From Chryseobacterium mucoviscidosis (GTDB lineage Bacteria; Bacteroidota; Bacteroidia; Flavobacteriales; Weeksellaceae), in assembly GCF_002177115.1 (NCBI RefSeq), contig NZ_MVAG01000119.1:1-64000 (forward strand): a DNA stretch of 64,000 nt, given 5' to 3'. The position numbers and the translations under genes were made by a program. Under the pieces are notes generated by a model. That model had not been told where the DNA came from and searched no databases. It saw only the letters and a program-made list of their open reading frames with translations. Positions 42,140-51,955 of this stretch are shown here, piece after piece. Position 1 is the stretch's first letter. Every line of letters starts with the position of its first letter.

Positions 42140-43915
42140 TTGAAATTGAATAAACAGCCGATTTTAATTCTTGCCATCTCATTTATTTTGGGGATTTTTG
42201 TTCAGGATTTTTTTTCTCTGGATGAAAATTTTGTTTACATCATTATCATCATTTGTGCTTTCATTTTAGCCATTACTTTTCTTAAAAATTACTATCTCCA
42301 TAAAGCGAAACCTTATTTACTCGGCTTTATGTTTTTCGGGGTCGGAATTATCCTGCATTTTTTCAGTTCTTTTGCCTCCGAAAATATTTCGGTTTCTAAA
42401 AATGAAACGATTATTTTTAAAATAGCTAAAAAACTGAATTCCAGTGAGAAAAATCGGAAGTATGAAGGTGTGATACAAGCCAGAAACCAAACTTTCAATG
42501 CTGTTGTTTACATCCCGAAAAGCGAAAAGGAACTTGATTTTAAACATTATTATCAAGCTCAGGCTTACATTTCAAAGCCGAAGCCGCCACAATATGATTT
42601 TCAGTTTGATTATTCGAAATATCTCTTAAGGAAAAATATTGAATACCAGTGTTATATCAATAATGAAATTAAGGAAGCAGAAAGGAAAGATCTAAGCTTT
42701 ACAGAGAAGTTTTCCCAGAAAAGACTGGAAGTTTTACAAAGAATAGACGAGGCCGGAATGTCTTCAAAGTCGAAAGAATTTTTAAAAGGAATTATTCTTG
42801 CTGACCGAACGGAAATGGATGCGCAGACGGTTCAGGATTTTAACCGTTCCGGACTGGTACATTTTCTTGCGATTTCGGGAACACATATTGTCGTCATCTT
42901 CGGATTGTTCTATTTTTTACTGATTAAAATTTTACCTTTAAGTTTTAGAAAATATGTGGTTATTTCAAGCTTGATTTTTATCTGGTTGTTTATAATTTTT
43001 ATCGGATTTGGAAGTTCTGTCGTACGTTCAGGTTTAATGCTGAGTATTTATTTTATTTACAATTTGCTGCAAAGGAAAACCGATCTGCTGCATTCACTTT
43101 CCCTTTCTGCTTTTATCATTTTAATATTTGATACTCAACAGCTTTTTGATATCGGTTTTCAGTTGAGCTTTTGTGCGGTTCTCGGAATTTACTGGCTGAA
43201 TCAACCGGTTTTAAATTATTTTCCGATACAGGATAACCGGTTTAAAAAACTGATCTTTAATACAATTTCGATTTCTGTTTCTGCCCAATTGGCAACGCTA
43301 CCTTTGGTTCTGTACTATTTTCATCAGTTTTCGTTTATTTCAATTGCTGCGAACTTTTTTATTGTTCCGTTTTCTGAAGCAATTATTATTTTTTCATTTT
43401 TAATGACCACTTTAATTGCTTTTCATCTTGATTTTCATTTGATGAATGTTGCGTATGATTTTATTATTAAGATTTTACTTACAATCATTCATTGGTTTGC
43501 AGATTTCAGTCATTTATTCATCGAAAATATTCCCATGAATCTAATCGAGGTTTTTGCATTATTTCTGATCATTTATTTTCTGAGATTTTTTATTCTGAAA
43601 CCGAAATTGAAAAATGTTACAATAGTAATGATGACAGTTTTTATTTTTTACGCTTTAAGAACAGGTTGTAATTTCTATGAAAATCAGCGTGACGAAATTC
43701 TGTTTCATGATTTTTCTAAAACCCAAGTTTTGTCTGTAAAAAAAGGAAACAATGCCTGTTTCTGGATTGAGGAAAATTCAGATCATAGAAAAATGATTCA
43801 GTTTATAATTAATCCATATTGTTCTTCAAGAAGGATAAGTAATTATCAGATCAAAACCTTCCCGAAAGATGTAACAAGAGTAGTTTATAATGGCAAAATT
43901 TATAGTTTTAATTAA
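42140..43915 (+). CDS. comEC: ComEC/Rec2-family DNA-uptake channel protein without metallo-beta-lactamase domain
   Basis: 591 residues. The likely start codon is TTG 42140: no in-frame ATG lies nearby, and the promoter ends 13 bases upstream. N-terminal membrane helices and a DUF4131-like soluble OB-fold (about 80-175; YEGVIQARNQTFNAVVYIPK) precede the Competence membrane domain (about 215-500; GLVHFLAISGTHIVVIFGLF, then FGSSVVRSGLMLSIYFIYNL and FDIGFQLSFCAVLGIYWLNQ). ComEC forms the inner-membrane channel for single-stranded DNA in natural transformation. The C-terminal hydrolase-like domain of Bacillus ComEC is absent; only ~90 residues follow the last helix, as in some Bacteroidota. Confidence 0.85.
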   Translation: MKLNKQPILILAISFILGIFVQDFFSLDENFVYIIIIICAFILAITFLKNYYLHKAKPYLLGFMFFGVGIILHFFSSFASENISVSKNETIIFKIAKKLNSSEKNRKYEGVIQARNQTFNAVVYIPKSEKELDFKHYYQAQAYISKPKPPQYDFQFDYSKYLLRKNIEYQCYINNEIKEAERKDLSFTEKFSQKRLEVLQRIDEAGMSSKSKEFLKGIILADRTEMDAQTVQDFNRSGLVHFLAISGTHIVVIFGLFYFLLIKILPLSFRKYVVISSLIFIWLFIIFIGFGSSVVRSGLMLSIYFIYNLLQRKTDLLHSLSLSAFIILIFDTQQLFDIGFQLSFCAVLGIYWLNQPVLNYFPIQDNRFKKLIFNTISISVSAQLATLPLVLYYFHQFSFISIAANFFIVPFSEAIIIFSFLMTTLIAFHLDFHLMNVAYDFIIKILLTIIHWFADFSHLFIENIPMNLIEVFALFLIIYFLRFFILKPKLKNVTIVMMTVFIFYALRTGCNFYENQRDEILFHDFSKTQVLSVKKGNNACFWIEENSDHRKMIQFIINPYCSSRRISNYQIKTFPKDVTRVVYNGKIYSFN

Positions 43916-44006
43916 TCATTATGTTTTCTGTTTTTCCTTTATTTATAATATTTTAACTCTTATTTAGAAAGATTACAAACTGGGTTTTTCTGAGATTTCT
44001 CACTTT

Positions 44007-44034
44007 TTGATGTTGTTAACATTTCTTAATTTTG
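44007..44034 (+). promoter_or_regulatory. Promoter of the sdhCAB operon
   Basis: -33 TTG at 44007-44009, a 17-base spacer, -7 TAATTTTG at 44027-44034; ATG 24 bases downstream. Confidence 0.7.
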
Positions 44035-44057
44035 TGGAAAATCAAATTTAAACTTAT

Positions 44058-44720
44058 ATGGCAGGTTTAACGAGTTCTACGATAGGTAGAAAATATGCTA
44101 TGGCATTATCAGCTCTGTTTTTGCTGATTTTTCTTATACTGCATTTGACGACCAATTTGTTATCAGTCCTAAACCGTGATGCATTCAATACCGCATCAGA
44201 TTTCATGGGCTATAATCCTTTTGTGCAGTTCTTAATGCAGCCTATTCTTGGTTTTGCAGTCTTTTTCCATTTCATCATGGGATTTGTTCTTGAAATTAAG
44301 AATAACAAAGCACGTCCTGTGAAGTATGCAGCAAACAATGCTTCTGCAAATTCTTCATGGATGTCCAGAAATATGATTATTTCCGGATCTGTAGTGTTGG
44401 CTTTCCTGGCGCTTCACTTCTATGATTTCTGGTGGCATGAGATCAACTACAAGTATGTTGAGCAAATTACTCCGGATTCTGAACGTTTCTGGCCGGAACT
44501 TCACGAGAAGTTCGCAGATATCTGGAGAGTGGCTTTGTATGTAATTTCTTTCGTTTTGTTAGGGTTGCACCTGGCTCACGGTTTCCAGTCTTCATTCCAG
44601 TCAATCGGGGCAAGACATCCAAAATATACGCCGGTAATTAAGGCTTTCGGAAAATGGTATTCTATCCTTATTCCTGCAGGTTTTATCATTATCGCAATTT
44701 TTCACTTTGTAACTCAATAA
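44058..44720 (+). CDS. sdhC: Succinate dehydrogenase cytochrome b subunit
   Basis: 220 residues, five transmembrane helices, the Bacteroidota/epsilonproteobacterial type with a single diheme membrane anchor. Heme-ligand candidates are the His residues in LLIFLILHLTTNLLS, AVFFHFIMGFV, FLALHFYDFWWH and GLHLAHGFQSSFQSIG. It anchors SdhAB to the inner membrane and passes electrons to menaquinone, typical for this phylum. First gene of sdhCAB; sdhA starts 15 bases after the stop. Confidence 0.95.
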   Translation: MAGLTSSTIGRKYAMALSALFLLIFLILHLTTNLLSVLNRDAFNTASDFMGYNPFVQFLMQPILGFAVFFHFIMGFVLEIKNNKARPVKYAANNASANSSWMSRNMIISGSVVLAFLALHFYDFWWHEINYKYVEQITPDSERFWPELHEKFADIWRVALYVISFVLLGLHLAHGFQSSFQSIGARHPKYTPVIKAFGKWYSILIPAGFIIIAIFHFVTQ

Positions 44721-44735
44721 TATCAATATACTAAT

Positions 44736-46748
44736 ATGAGTAAATTAGATTCAAAAATTCCAGCGGGTCCTCTTAAGGATAAATGGAAAAATCATAAAGA
44801 CCATATGAACCTTGTTGCACCAAACAACAGAGACAAGATTGATATTATTGTTGTAGGTACAGGTTTGGCAGGTGGTTCTGCGGCAGCTACTTTAGCTGAG
44901 CAGGGATATAACGTAAAAGCATTCTGTTATCAGGATTCTCCGAGAAGAGCGCACTCTATTGCAGCTCAGGGAGGTATCAACGCAGCTAAAAACTATCAGG
45001 GAGACGGTGACTCTACGTACAGATTGTTCTATGATACCATTAAAGGGGGAGACTACAGAGCAAGAGAGGCAAACGTTTACAGATTAGCTGAAGTTTCCGC
45101 AAATATTATCGACCAGTGCGTTGCTCAGGGAGTTCCTTTCGGACGTGAGTACGGAGGTCAGTTAGATAACCGTTCATTTGGTGGGGTTCAGGTAAAAAGA
45201 ACCTTCTACGCAAAAGGACAGACAGGTCAACAGTTATTATTAGGTGCTTATTCTGCAATGAGCCGTCAGATCGGTAAAGGCAGAATTAAAATGTACAACC
45301 GTCATGAAATGATGGATCTTGTGATCGTAGACGGAAAAGCAAGAGGAATCATCGCAAGAAATCTTGTGACAGGTGAAATCGAAAGACACTCTGCACACGC
45401 AGTGGTTATTGCTTCAGGAGGATACGGAAACGTATATTTCCTTTCTACAAACGCAATGGGTTCCAATGTTTCTGCAGCATGGAAGATTCACAAAAAAGGA
45501 GCGTATTTCGCAAATCCTTGTTATGTACAGATTCACCCGACGTGTATTCCGGTTCACGGAACACAGCAGTCTAAACTTACTTTGATGTCTGAATCTTTAA
45601 GAAACTCCGGAAGAATCTGGGTTCCTAAAAAGATTGAAGATGCACAAGCGATCAGAGCAGGAAAATTAAGACCTGAAAACATTAAAGAAGAAGACAGAGA
45701 TTATTATTTGGAAAGAAGATATCCTGCATTCGGTAACCTGGTTCCTAGAGACGTTGCTTCAAGAGCTGCTAAAGAAAGATGTGATGCCGGATACGGAATC
45801 GAAAATAACGATACTCAGGAAGGTGTTTATCTTGATTTCTCTACAGAGATCATGAAAAAAGGTAGAGAAGCCGCTATTGAGAAACACATCAGCAATCCTA
45901 CGGATCAGCAGATTTATGATTTGGGTAAAAAGTGGGTTGAGGAGAAATACGGTAACCTTTTCGTAATGTACGAAAAAATTACAGCAGACGATCCTTACAA
46001 AACTCCGATGAAGATTTATCCTGCGGTTCACTACACCATGGGTGGAGTTTGGGTAGATTACAACTTACAGTCTACTATTCCGGGATGTTTCGTTATCGGG
46101 GAAGCAAACTTCTCAGATCACGGAGCCAACAGATTGGGAGCTTCTGCTTTGATGCAGGGACTTGCAGACGGATACTTCGTACTTCCTTACACCATTGCAG
46201 ATTATCTTTCAGCAGATATCAGAACAGGAGCTATTCCTACAGATTCTTCTGCTTTTACAGAGGCTGAAAAAGGAATTAAAGAAAAAATTGATTTCTTCTT
46301 AAATAATGAAGGAACGCATTCGGTAGATTATTTCCACAAGCAGTTAGGAAACATTATGTGGAATAAAGTAGGAATGGGAAGAACACCTGAAGGATTAAGA
46401 GAAGCCATCAGAGAAATTGAAGAAGTAAGAAACAATTTCTGGAAAGATGTAAAAGTTCCGGGAGATAACGACGGAATGAATACAGAACTTGAAAAAGCGT
46501 TCAGAGTTGCCGATTTCTTAGAGCTTGGACAGTTAATGGCTATCGATGCATTACACAGAAACGAATCTTGTGGAGGACATTTCCGTGAAGACCACTCAAC
46601 TCCGGACGGAGAGGCAGAAAGAGATGACGAAAATTACAAATATGTAGGAGCTTGGGAATATCAGGGAAGCGATATCAACGCGGAAGTGTTGCATAAAGAA
46701 GAACTGATCTACGACAACATCGAAGTTAAAACAAGAAGTTACAAATAA
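44736..46748 (+). CDS. sdhA: Succinate dehydrogenase flavoprotein subunit
   Basis: 670 residues, the length of the Bacteroidota/Bacillus-type enzymes. FAD-binding Rossmann motif [20 protein letters not shown]; the covalent-FAD His lies in [17 protein letters not shown]. The substrate-binding region includes HPTCIPVHG and the capping-domain Arg in [16 protein letters not shown]. The C-terminal FAD contact is [16 protein letters not shown]. It oxidises succinate to fumarate in the TCA cycle, or the reverse, on the cytoplasmic side of the inner membrane. No departures from the family were seen. Confidence 0.97.
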   Translation: MSKLDSKIPAGPLKDKWKNHKDHMNLVAPNNRDKIDIIVVGTGLAGGSAAATLAEQGYNVKAFCYQDSPRRAHSIAAQGGINAAKNYQGDGDSTYRLFYDTIKGGDYRAREANVYRLAEVSANIIDQCVAQGVPFGREYGGQLDNRSFGGVQVKRTFYAKGQTGQQLLLGAYSAMSRQIGKGRIKMYNRHEMMDLVIVDGKARGIIARNLVTGEIERHSAHAVVIASGGYGNVYFLSTNAMGSNVSAAWKIHKKGAYFANPCYVQIHPTCIPVHGTQQSKLTLMSESLRNSGRIWVPKKIEDAQAIRAGKLRPENIKEEDRDYYLERRYPAFGNLVPRDVASRAAKERCDAGYGIENNDTQEGVYLDFSTEIMKKGREAAIEKHISNPTDQQIYDLGKKWVEEKYGNLFVMYEKITADDPYKTPMKIYPAVHYTMGGVWVDYNLQSTIPGCFVIGEANFSDHGANRLGASALMQGLADGYFVLPYTIADYLSADIRTGAIPTDSSAFTEAEKGIKEKIDFFLNNEGTHSVDYFHKQLGNIMWNKVGMGRTPEGLREAIREIEEVRNNFWKDVKVPGDNDGMNTELEKAFRVADFLELGQLMAIDALHRNESCGGHFREDHSTPDGEAERDDENYKYVGAWEYQGSDINAEVLHKEELIYDNIEVKTRSYK

Positions 46749-46773
46749 TCTCCAATCTTTTAAATATACAATT

Positions 46774-47541
46774 ATGAGTGCAAAAAAAGGCTTACATCTT
46801 ACGCTGAAAATTTGGAGACAAAAAAATAATAAATCTAAAGGTCAGTTTGAGACTTATAAAATATCGGATGTTTCTACAGATTCTTCATTTCTGGAGATGT
46901 TGGACATCCTTAACGAGAGTTTAATTAACGAAGGAAAAGAGCCGGTAGCTTTCGATCACGACTGTCGTGAAGGAATCTGCGGAATGTGTTCCCTTTACAT
47001 CAACGGTAGAGCACACGGTCCGGATACAGGAATTACAACCTGTCAGCTTCACATGAGAATGTTTAAAGATGGTGAGACCATCGTTATCGAACCTTGGAGA
47101 AGTGCGGCTTTCCCTGTTATTAAAGACTTAATGGTAGACAGAAGCGCATTCGACAGAGTAATGGCTGCAGGTGGTTTCATTTCGGTGAACACTTCAGGAA
47201 ATACTTTGGACGCCAATGCAATTCTGGTTCCTAAAGAAGATGCAGACAAAGCAATGGATGCTGCTGCCTGTATCGGATGCGGAGCTTGTGTGGCTACCTG
47301 TAAAAACGGATCTGCAATGCTTTTCGTAGGAGCTAAAGTTTCTCAGTACGCACTTTTACCGCAAGGTAGAGTAGAAGCAAAGAGAAGAGTACTGAACATG
47401 GTAAAAGCCATGGACGAAGAAGGATTCGGAAACTGTTCAAACACAGGAGCTTGTGAAGTAGAATGTCCGAAAGGAATTTCTCTTGAAAACATTGCCCGAA
47501 TGAACAGAGAATTTATCACAGCTTTTGCTGACAGAGGATAA
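46774..47541 (+). CDS. sdhB: Succinate dehydrogenase iron-sulfur subunit
   Basis: 255 residues. N-terminal plant-type ferredoxin fold with [2Fe-2S] ligands in [16 protein letters not shown] and the fourth Cys in GITTCQLH. The C-terminal part has two further cluster motifs, [15 protein letters not shown] and [15 protein letters not shown], for the [4Fe-4S] and [3Fe-4S] centres. It carries electrons from FAD in SdhA to the heme subunit. Starts 25 bases after sdhA; terminator directly behind. Confidence 0.96.
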   Translation: MSAKKGLHLTLKIWRQKNNKSKGQFETYKISDVSTDSSFLEMLDILNESLINEGKEPVAFDHDCREGICGMCSLYINGRAHGPDTGITTCQLHMRMFKDGETIVIEPWRSAAFPVIKDLMVDRSAFDRVMAAGGFISVNTSGNTLDANAILVPKEDADKAMDAAACIGCGACVATCKNGSAMLFVGAKVSQYALLPQGRVEAKRRVLNMVKAMDEEGFGNCSNTGACEVECPKGISLENIARMNREFITAFADRG

Positions 47542-47561
47542 AATCTATCGAGATAACATAA

Positions 47562-47595
47562 AAAATCGTCTCCTCACCGGATGGCGATTTTTTTT
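47562..47595 (+). terminator. Terminator of the sdh operon
   Basis: AAAATCGTC (47562-47570) pairs with GGCGATTTT (47583-47591) with one T-G pair, followed by T-rich sequence. Confidence 0.8.
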
Positions 47596-47625
47596 AGTTA
47601 AATCTTTCATAAAAGTAATATTTAA

Positions 47626-47657
47626 TTGCTTTTAGTTTAATGAAAAAACTATTTTTG
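47626..47657 (+). promoter_or_regulatory. Promoter of the TlpA-like lipoprotein gene
   Basis: -33 TTG at 47626-47628, a 21-base spacer, -7 TATTTTTG at 47650-47657; ATG 19 bases downstream. Confidence 0.78.
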
Positions 47658-47676
47658 CGTAATTATAAAATTCAAA

Positions 47677-49245
47677 ATGAAAAAATATCTTTTATTGTTT
47701 ATCATCGCGGTTTTTGCGATGTCTTGCTCTAAAAAAGTAGAAGTAAAAGGAAAAATCACGGGAGGTTCTCCATTGGAGAGAATCGAATTAATAGAAGCTT
47801 CGGGAGTAGCAACTTTACCATTAATGAATATCGGGGTAAATAAAGACGGAACTTTCACAGGGAATTTCGATGCTCCGAAAAGCGGAATGTATCTGCTTTC
47901 TTACGGAGGAAAAAGAAATTTAATCTACCTTAAAGGCGGTCAGAAACTTGAAATTTCAGGTAATGCAATGACTTTCCCGACTGAATATGTGATCACGGGA
48001 GATGCGAAGAACAACAACGATTTCTTCATGGCTACCCAGAAATATCTTGCAACGTATGCTCAGACAGTTAATATGAATGAGCTGATGACGAAAGATGAAA
48101 AAACCTTCCTTAAAGGAATAGAAAAAGTTCAGGCAGATGTTAATAAAAACATCGATGAAAATGTTAAGAAGTTTAGTCCGGATAATGAAGTGGTTACCTG
48201 GAAGAAAAATGATCTTTCAACAACTTTGCTTACCATTCTTAACCAGTATGAAATGGGACATAAGCAAATGGGCAATCCTTCATTTAAAGTAACGAAAGCT
48301 TTTACAGATTTCACTAATAAACTGGAAGAGAACAAAGATGTATTGGTAAAAGAACATCCTTTATACAGAGAATATCTTTTAACCAAAATGAGCCCTGATT
48401 TTCAGAAATATGCTCAGGCAAAAACTGCAGGGAAAACGGATGTTACCACTACAGAATTATTCACAGAATATTTAAAGAAAAATCAAAAAGATCTTTCACA
48501 GACGGCTAAAGACTATTTATTGGCATTCGTAATGGCGCAGTCGGATATTCATCCGGGTTCACCTGAAAAAACAGTTGAGAAAATCAAAAAAATTATCGAC
48601 GAAGATATTAAAGATGCTACCATTAAAGAAGATCTAAAGAAAATTCAGTTTGCCATCAACGGATTCAAAATTGGAGAACAGGCTCCTGAAGCTTCTTTGG
48701 TGAAAGCAGACGGAAAATCTTACAATCTTTCTGAAAATAAAGGAAAACCATATTTGTTATCTTTTTATGCTTCTTGGAACCCTTACATCGGAGAAGCTAC
48801 CATTCCTGTATTGAAAGAAGTAGTGAATTTTTACAAATCTAAAATGAATTTTGTTTTTGTAAATGTAGATGATACAAAAGACCAGTTTGTGAAAACAAGC
48901 AGCTCTTTACTGAAAGGAATTACCGGAACTAATGTTTACGGTGAAAACGGATTAAATTCTGATATTGCTAAAAAATACGGAGTTTACGGATTTAAATTAC
49001 CTTGCTTTATCGTGGTAGATAAAGACGGTAAAATTGCAAGCAAGCCGTTCTTCAACTTAGGAGATCCGGAATTGGTGACGGTTTTAGACAAGCAAACAGG
49101 TCTTTCCGCTCCAAAGGTAAATCCTAACGTTCAGTTACAACCGGGATTAGGAATGGATCCTGCAGTGGTAGCCGCTCAGCAGCAGGCAGCAGGACAACAG
49201 GCTCCTCAGCAACAGGCAAATCCTCAGCCGGCTCAGACGAAATAA
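47677..49245 (+). CDS. TlpA-like lipoprotein with DUF4369 and a cysteine-less thioredoxin domain
   Basis: 522 residues. Lipoprotein signal with Cys17 (AVFAMSCSKK). A DUF4369 beta domain follows (about 20-115; VKGKITGGSPLERIELIEAS), then a helical middle (about 115-325), then a thioredoxin-like fold (about 328-480; APEASLVKADGKSYNLSENK, and GVYGFKLPCFIVVDKDGKIA with the cis-Pro). The redox motif that should read WCxxC is WNPYIG (Trp367), so both active-site Cys are missing and disulfide exchange is unlikely. The last ~40 residues are Gln/Pro/Ala-rich low complexity. It is likely anchored in the envelope as a binding or chaperone protein. Confidence 0.85.
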   Translation: MKKYLLLFIIAVFAMSCSKKVEVKGKITGGSPLERIELIEASGVATLPLMNIGVNKDGTFTGNFDAPKSGMYLLSYGGKRNLIYLKGGQKLEISGNAMTFPTEYVITGDAKNNNDFFMATQKYLATYAQTVNMNELMTKDEKTFLKGIEKVQADVNKNIDENVKKFSPDNEVVTWKKNDLSTTLLTILNQYEMGHKQMGNPSFKVTKAFTDFTNKLEENKDVLVKEHPLYREYLLTKMSPDFQKYAQAKTAGKTDVTTTELFTEYLKKNQKDLSQTAKDYLLAFVMAQSDIHPGSPEKTVEKIKKIIDEDIKDATIKEDLKKIQFAINGFKIGEQAPEASLVKADGKSYNLSENKGKPYLLSFYASWNPYIGEATIPVLKEVVNFYKSKMNFVFVNVDDTKDQFVKTSSSLLKGITGTNVYGENGLNSDIAKKYGVYGFKLPCFIVVDKDGKIASKPFFNLGDPELVTVLDKQTGLSAPKVNPNVQLQPGLGMDPAVVAAQQQAAGQQAPQQQANPQPAQTK

Positions 49246-49265
49246 TTTAAATTGAGTACAGATAT

Positions 49266-49294
49266 AAACCTTATCTTCGGATAAGGTTTTTTTT
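49266..49294 (+). terminator. Terminator with UUCG tetraloop
   Basis: A perfect 10-base-pair stem AAACCTTATC (49266-49275) / GATAAGGTTT (49280-49289) with a TTCG loop and T-tract. Confidence 0.93.
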
Positions 49295-49298
49295 ATTG

Positions 49299-49306
49299 TA
49301 TTTTTG
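49299..49306 (+). promoter_or_regulatory. -7 box of rlmD
   Basis: TATTTTTG placed immediately after the preceding terminator; it supports the start at ATG 49353 over in-frame codons nearer the box. Confidence 0.6.
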
Positions 49307-49352
49307 CAGACTGAAACGTAAAAGTTTCATTAGGAAAATAGAAAATTGTACA

Positions 49353-50765
49353 ATGAGCAGAAAGAATAAGAAAAATTTAATTCTTGAAAATATAAAACTC
49401 TTAAATGCAGGAGCTAAAGGAGTGGCAATAGGAAGAACGGAAGAAGGGAAAACCGTAATGGTTTCTGGAGCAATTCCGGGAGATGTGGTGAATGTAAGAG
49501 TGAAAAAAGCAAAGTCCAAATACTACGAAGGTGAAGCTTTGGAAGTTCTGGAAAAATCGCCTTACAGAGTAGAACCGAAATGTGTTCACTTCGGAGTTTG
49601 CGGAGGCTGCAAATGGCAGAACATGAGCTATGAAAAGCAGCTCGCTTTCAAACAGGAAGAAGTGTACAATAATATTAAACGAATCGGAGGAATTGAAAAT
49701 TTTGAGACCGTTCCGATTTTAGGTTCGGAAGAGCAGTATTTTTACCGAAATAAAATGGAGTTTTCTTTCTCAAATTCCCGTTGGCTAACCCAATATGAGA
49801 TCAGTTCCGAAGAAAATTTCGGCAGCAGAGATGCTTTAGGGTTTCACATTCCGGGGATGTGGAGTAAAATTCTTGATCTTAAAGAATGTTTCCTTCAGGA
49901 AGATCCTTCAAACGCGATTCGATTGGCAGTGAAACAGTATGCTGTAAATGAAGGTTTAGACTTCTTTGATGTTCGCAATCACGAAGGCTTTTTAAGAACT
50001 TTAATGATGAGACAAAACTCAAAAGGCGAATGGATGGTTCTTTTCCAACTTTTCAGAGAAGAAAAAGAGAGCAGAGAAAAAATTTTCAGCTTCCTGCTTG
50101 AAAAATTCCCTCAGATCAAAACTTTAGTGTATGCAATCAATCCGAAAGCCAACGATTCTATTTACGATCTGGATATCAATGTGTATTTCGGGGAAGGCTA
50201 TTTAATGGAAGAAATGGATGGTTTAAAGTTTAAAATCGGTCCTAAATCATTCTTTCAGACCAACTATAAACAGGCTTTGGAGTTATACAGAAAAACGCTT
50301 GAATTCGCAGATTTAAAAGGAGATGAAGTTGTGTATGATCTTTATACAGGTACAGGAACAATCGCTCAGTATGTCGCAAGAAATGCAAAGCACGTCATCG
50401 GAATAGAATCTGTACAGGAAGCCATAGATGCAGCCATTGAACATGCAGAACTGAACGGTCTTACGAATACAACGTTCTATTGCGGAGATATGAAAGATAT
50501 TTTCAATGACGACTTTCTGGCGAATCATCCGAAAGCAGATGTCCTGATCACAGATCCTCCAAGAGACGGAATGCACCAAAAAGTGGTTGAGCAGATTTTA
50601 AAACTGTCTCCTGAAAAAGTGGTTTACGTAAGCTGTAATTCTGCTACACAGGCAAGAGATTTAGCCTTAATGAAAGAACAATATGATGTGGTAAAGATTT
50701 TACCGGTGGATATGTTCCCGCAGACACATCACGTAGAAAATATTGCTTTGCTGATTAAGAAATAA
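49353..50765 (+). CDS. rlmD: 23S rRNA (uracil-5-)-methyltransferase RlmD/RumA type
   Basis: 470 residues from ATG 49353 (MSRKNKKNLILENIKLLNAG). N-terminal TRAM RNA-binding domain (about 5-65), then the iron-sulfur cluster Cys set in PKCVHFGVCGGCKWQNMSYE with the fourth Cys further on (LKECFLQ). The C-terminal SAM methyltransferase has the motif VYDLYTGTGTIAQYVARNAK, ITDPPRDGMHQKVVEQIL and the catalytic Cys in KVVYVSCNSATQARDL. It methylates C5 of a uridine in 23S rRNA; the exact position (U1939 in E. coli for RlmD) is assumed, not shown. The DUF6452 gene follows 76 bases downstream. Confidence 0.93.
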   Translation: MSRKNKKNLILENIKLLNAGAKGVAIGRTEEGKTVMVSGAIPGDVVNVRVKKAKSKYYEGEALEVLEKSPYRVEPKCVHFGVCGGCKWQNMSYEKQLAFKQEEVYNNIKRIGGIENFETVPILGSEEQYFYRNKMEFSFSNSRWLTQYEISSEENFGSRDALGFHIPGMWSKILDLKECFLQEDPSNAIRLAVKQYAVNEGLDFFDVRNHEGFLRTLMMRQNSKGEWMVLFQLFREEKESREKIFSFLLEKFPQIKTLVYAINPKANDSIYDLDINVYFGEGYLMEEMDGLKFKIGPKSFFQTNYKQALELYRKTLEFADLKGDEVVYDLYTGTGTIAQYVARNAKHVIGIESVQEAIDAAIEHAELNGLTNTTFYCGDMKDIFNDDFLANHPKADVLITDPPRDGMHQKVVEQILKLSPEKVVYVSCNSATQARDLALMKEQYDVVKILPVDMFPQTHHVENIALLIKK

Positions 50766-50841
50766 TTTAATTACTTTTGAAGGAATCAAATCTTAAGATG
50801 AAATGCCGGATTTGTCCGGTAAAGTAAAACAAAATGTTCAG

Positions 50842-51324
50842 ATGAAATATTTTAAATTTTTAATCGCCATTTCTTTTATCAGTCTGCTTTTTTCATGTGG
50901 CGGCGATAACGATATCTGTGAAAGCGGGGAAGGAACTCCGAGAATGAGAGTTTCTTTCAAAACACAGGCAACCGATAAGGAAAAAACACTGGATTCTCTG
51001 TATGTAGCTGTAGATTATGGCTCCGGAAAAGTACAGCTGGGAGGACAGGCTGAAATTACATCAAGAGTTATTCCTTTAAGAGTAGACAATTCTGCATATA
51101 CAGATATTTATTTCAGAATTACTAATAAAGGTGCGGAATCTAAAGTAAGAGTAAACTACACTACGAAATCTGCATATGTTTCTCCGGGTTGCGGAATAAA
51201 GCTTACCTACGAAAATTTAAATTCAGTATTAGATCCAAACACAACGACTCCGGTAAAGGAAATCCAGGCCGGACAAAATTTTATAGAGAATGAAGACAAG
51301 ACTAATCTTTTCCTTCTTTTTTAG
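50842..51324 (+). CDS. DUF6452 lipoprotein
   Basis: 160 residues from ATG 50842; upstream in-frame ATG 50803 would hide the signal peptide. Lipobox at LISLLFSC-like position (SLLFSCGGDND). The Cys-rich start CGGDNDICESGEGTPRMRVS and the beta-rich domain with SPGCGIKLTYENL match the DUF6452 family of Bacteroidota. The 3' end overlaps the next gene by 35 bases. It is probably attached to the outer membrane and works with the DUF6048 product. Function unknown. Confidence 0.82.
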   Translation: MKYFKFLIAISFISLLFSCGGDNDICESGEGTPRMRVSFKTQATDKEKTLDSLYVAVDYGSGKVQLGGQAEITSRVIPLRVDNSAYTDIYFRITNKGAESKVRVNYTTKSAYVSPGCGIKLTYENLNSVLDPNTTTPVKEIQAGQNFIENEDKTNLFLLF

Positions 51325-51955
51325 TGCAATCAGTCTTTTGGGCTTTGCTCAGGAGAAGAAAGATAAGGAAACTGCAAAGGAAAAATGGAAATATGAACCC
51401 AATTTCATGATCGGTTTTGATGTTCTGAATACGGGAGTTTCTTTCTTTTCAGACAGAAAGCTGTATCAGGGATTTGTATCTTCAAAGCTGAAAGATAATC
51501 TTCATGCCATAGCAGAAGCCGGTTTTGAATCTAATATTTACCAAAAAAACGGTTATGACGGAAAAGCAAATGGCCCTTTCGTAAAAATCGGGGCATTCTA
51601 TATGTTGGCAAAAGATCTTGAAAATGAATTCAATGGATTTTATGCGGGTGGAAAAATAGCGGGTTCCTTTTATAAACAGGAATATATGGCGGTTCCCGTT
51701 CGTGGTTACGGCGGAAGCAGTTCTGCAATATCCTTTCCTTCTTCTACACAGTCATCCTATTGGCTGGAAGGAACATTGGGAGGAAGAGTACAGCTTTTTG
51801 AAACTAATTTCTACATTGATGTCAATCTTCAGCCGAGATATTTGGTATACACCACAAAACAAGATGAAATCCAGCCTATGATCGTTCCGGGATTCGGAAG
51901 AAGCTCTTCTAAATTCGGAATGGGCTTCGCTTGGAATCTGTCATACAAGTTTTAG
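51290..51955 (+). CDS. DUF6048 outer-membrane-barrel-like protein
   Basis: 221 residues with a signal peptide (LLGFAQ, residue 21). The rest is a series of amphipathic strands (FMIGFDVLNTGVSFFSDRKL, then FNGFYAGGKIAGSFYKQEYM) and ends in FGMGFAWNLSYKF, with a terminal Phe typical of outer membrane beta-barrels inserted by BamA. Matches DUF6048. It overlaps the DUF6452 gene by 35 bases, so the two are translationally coupled. The stop overlaps the convergent gene's stop by 4 bases. Confidence 0.82.
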   Translation: MKTRLIFSFFFSAISLLGFAQEKKDKETAKEKWKYEPNFMIGFDVLNTGVSFFSDRKLYQGFVSSKLKDNLHAIAEAGFESNIYQKNGYDGKANGPFVKIGAFYMLAKDLENEFNGFYAGGKIAGSFYKQEYMAVPVRGYGGSSSAISFPSSTQSSYWLEGTLGGRVQLFETNFYIDVNLQPRYLVYTTKQDEIQPMIVPGFGRSSSKFGMGFAWNLSYKF

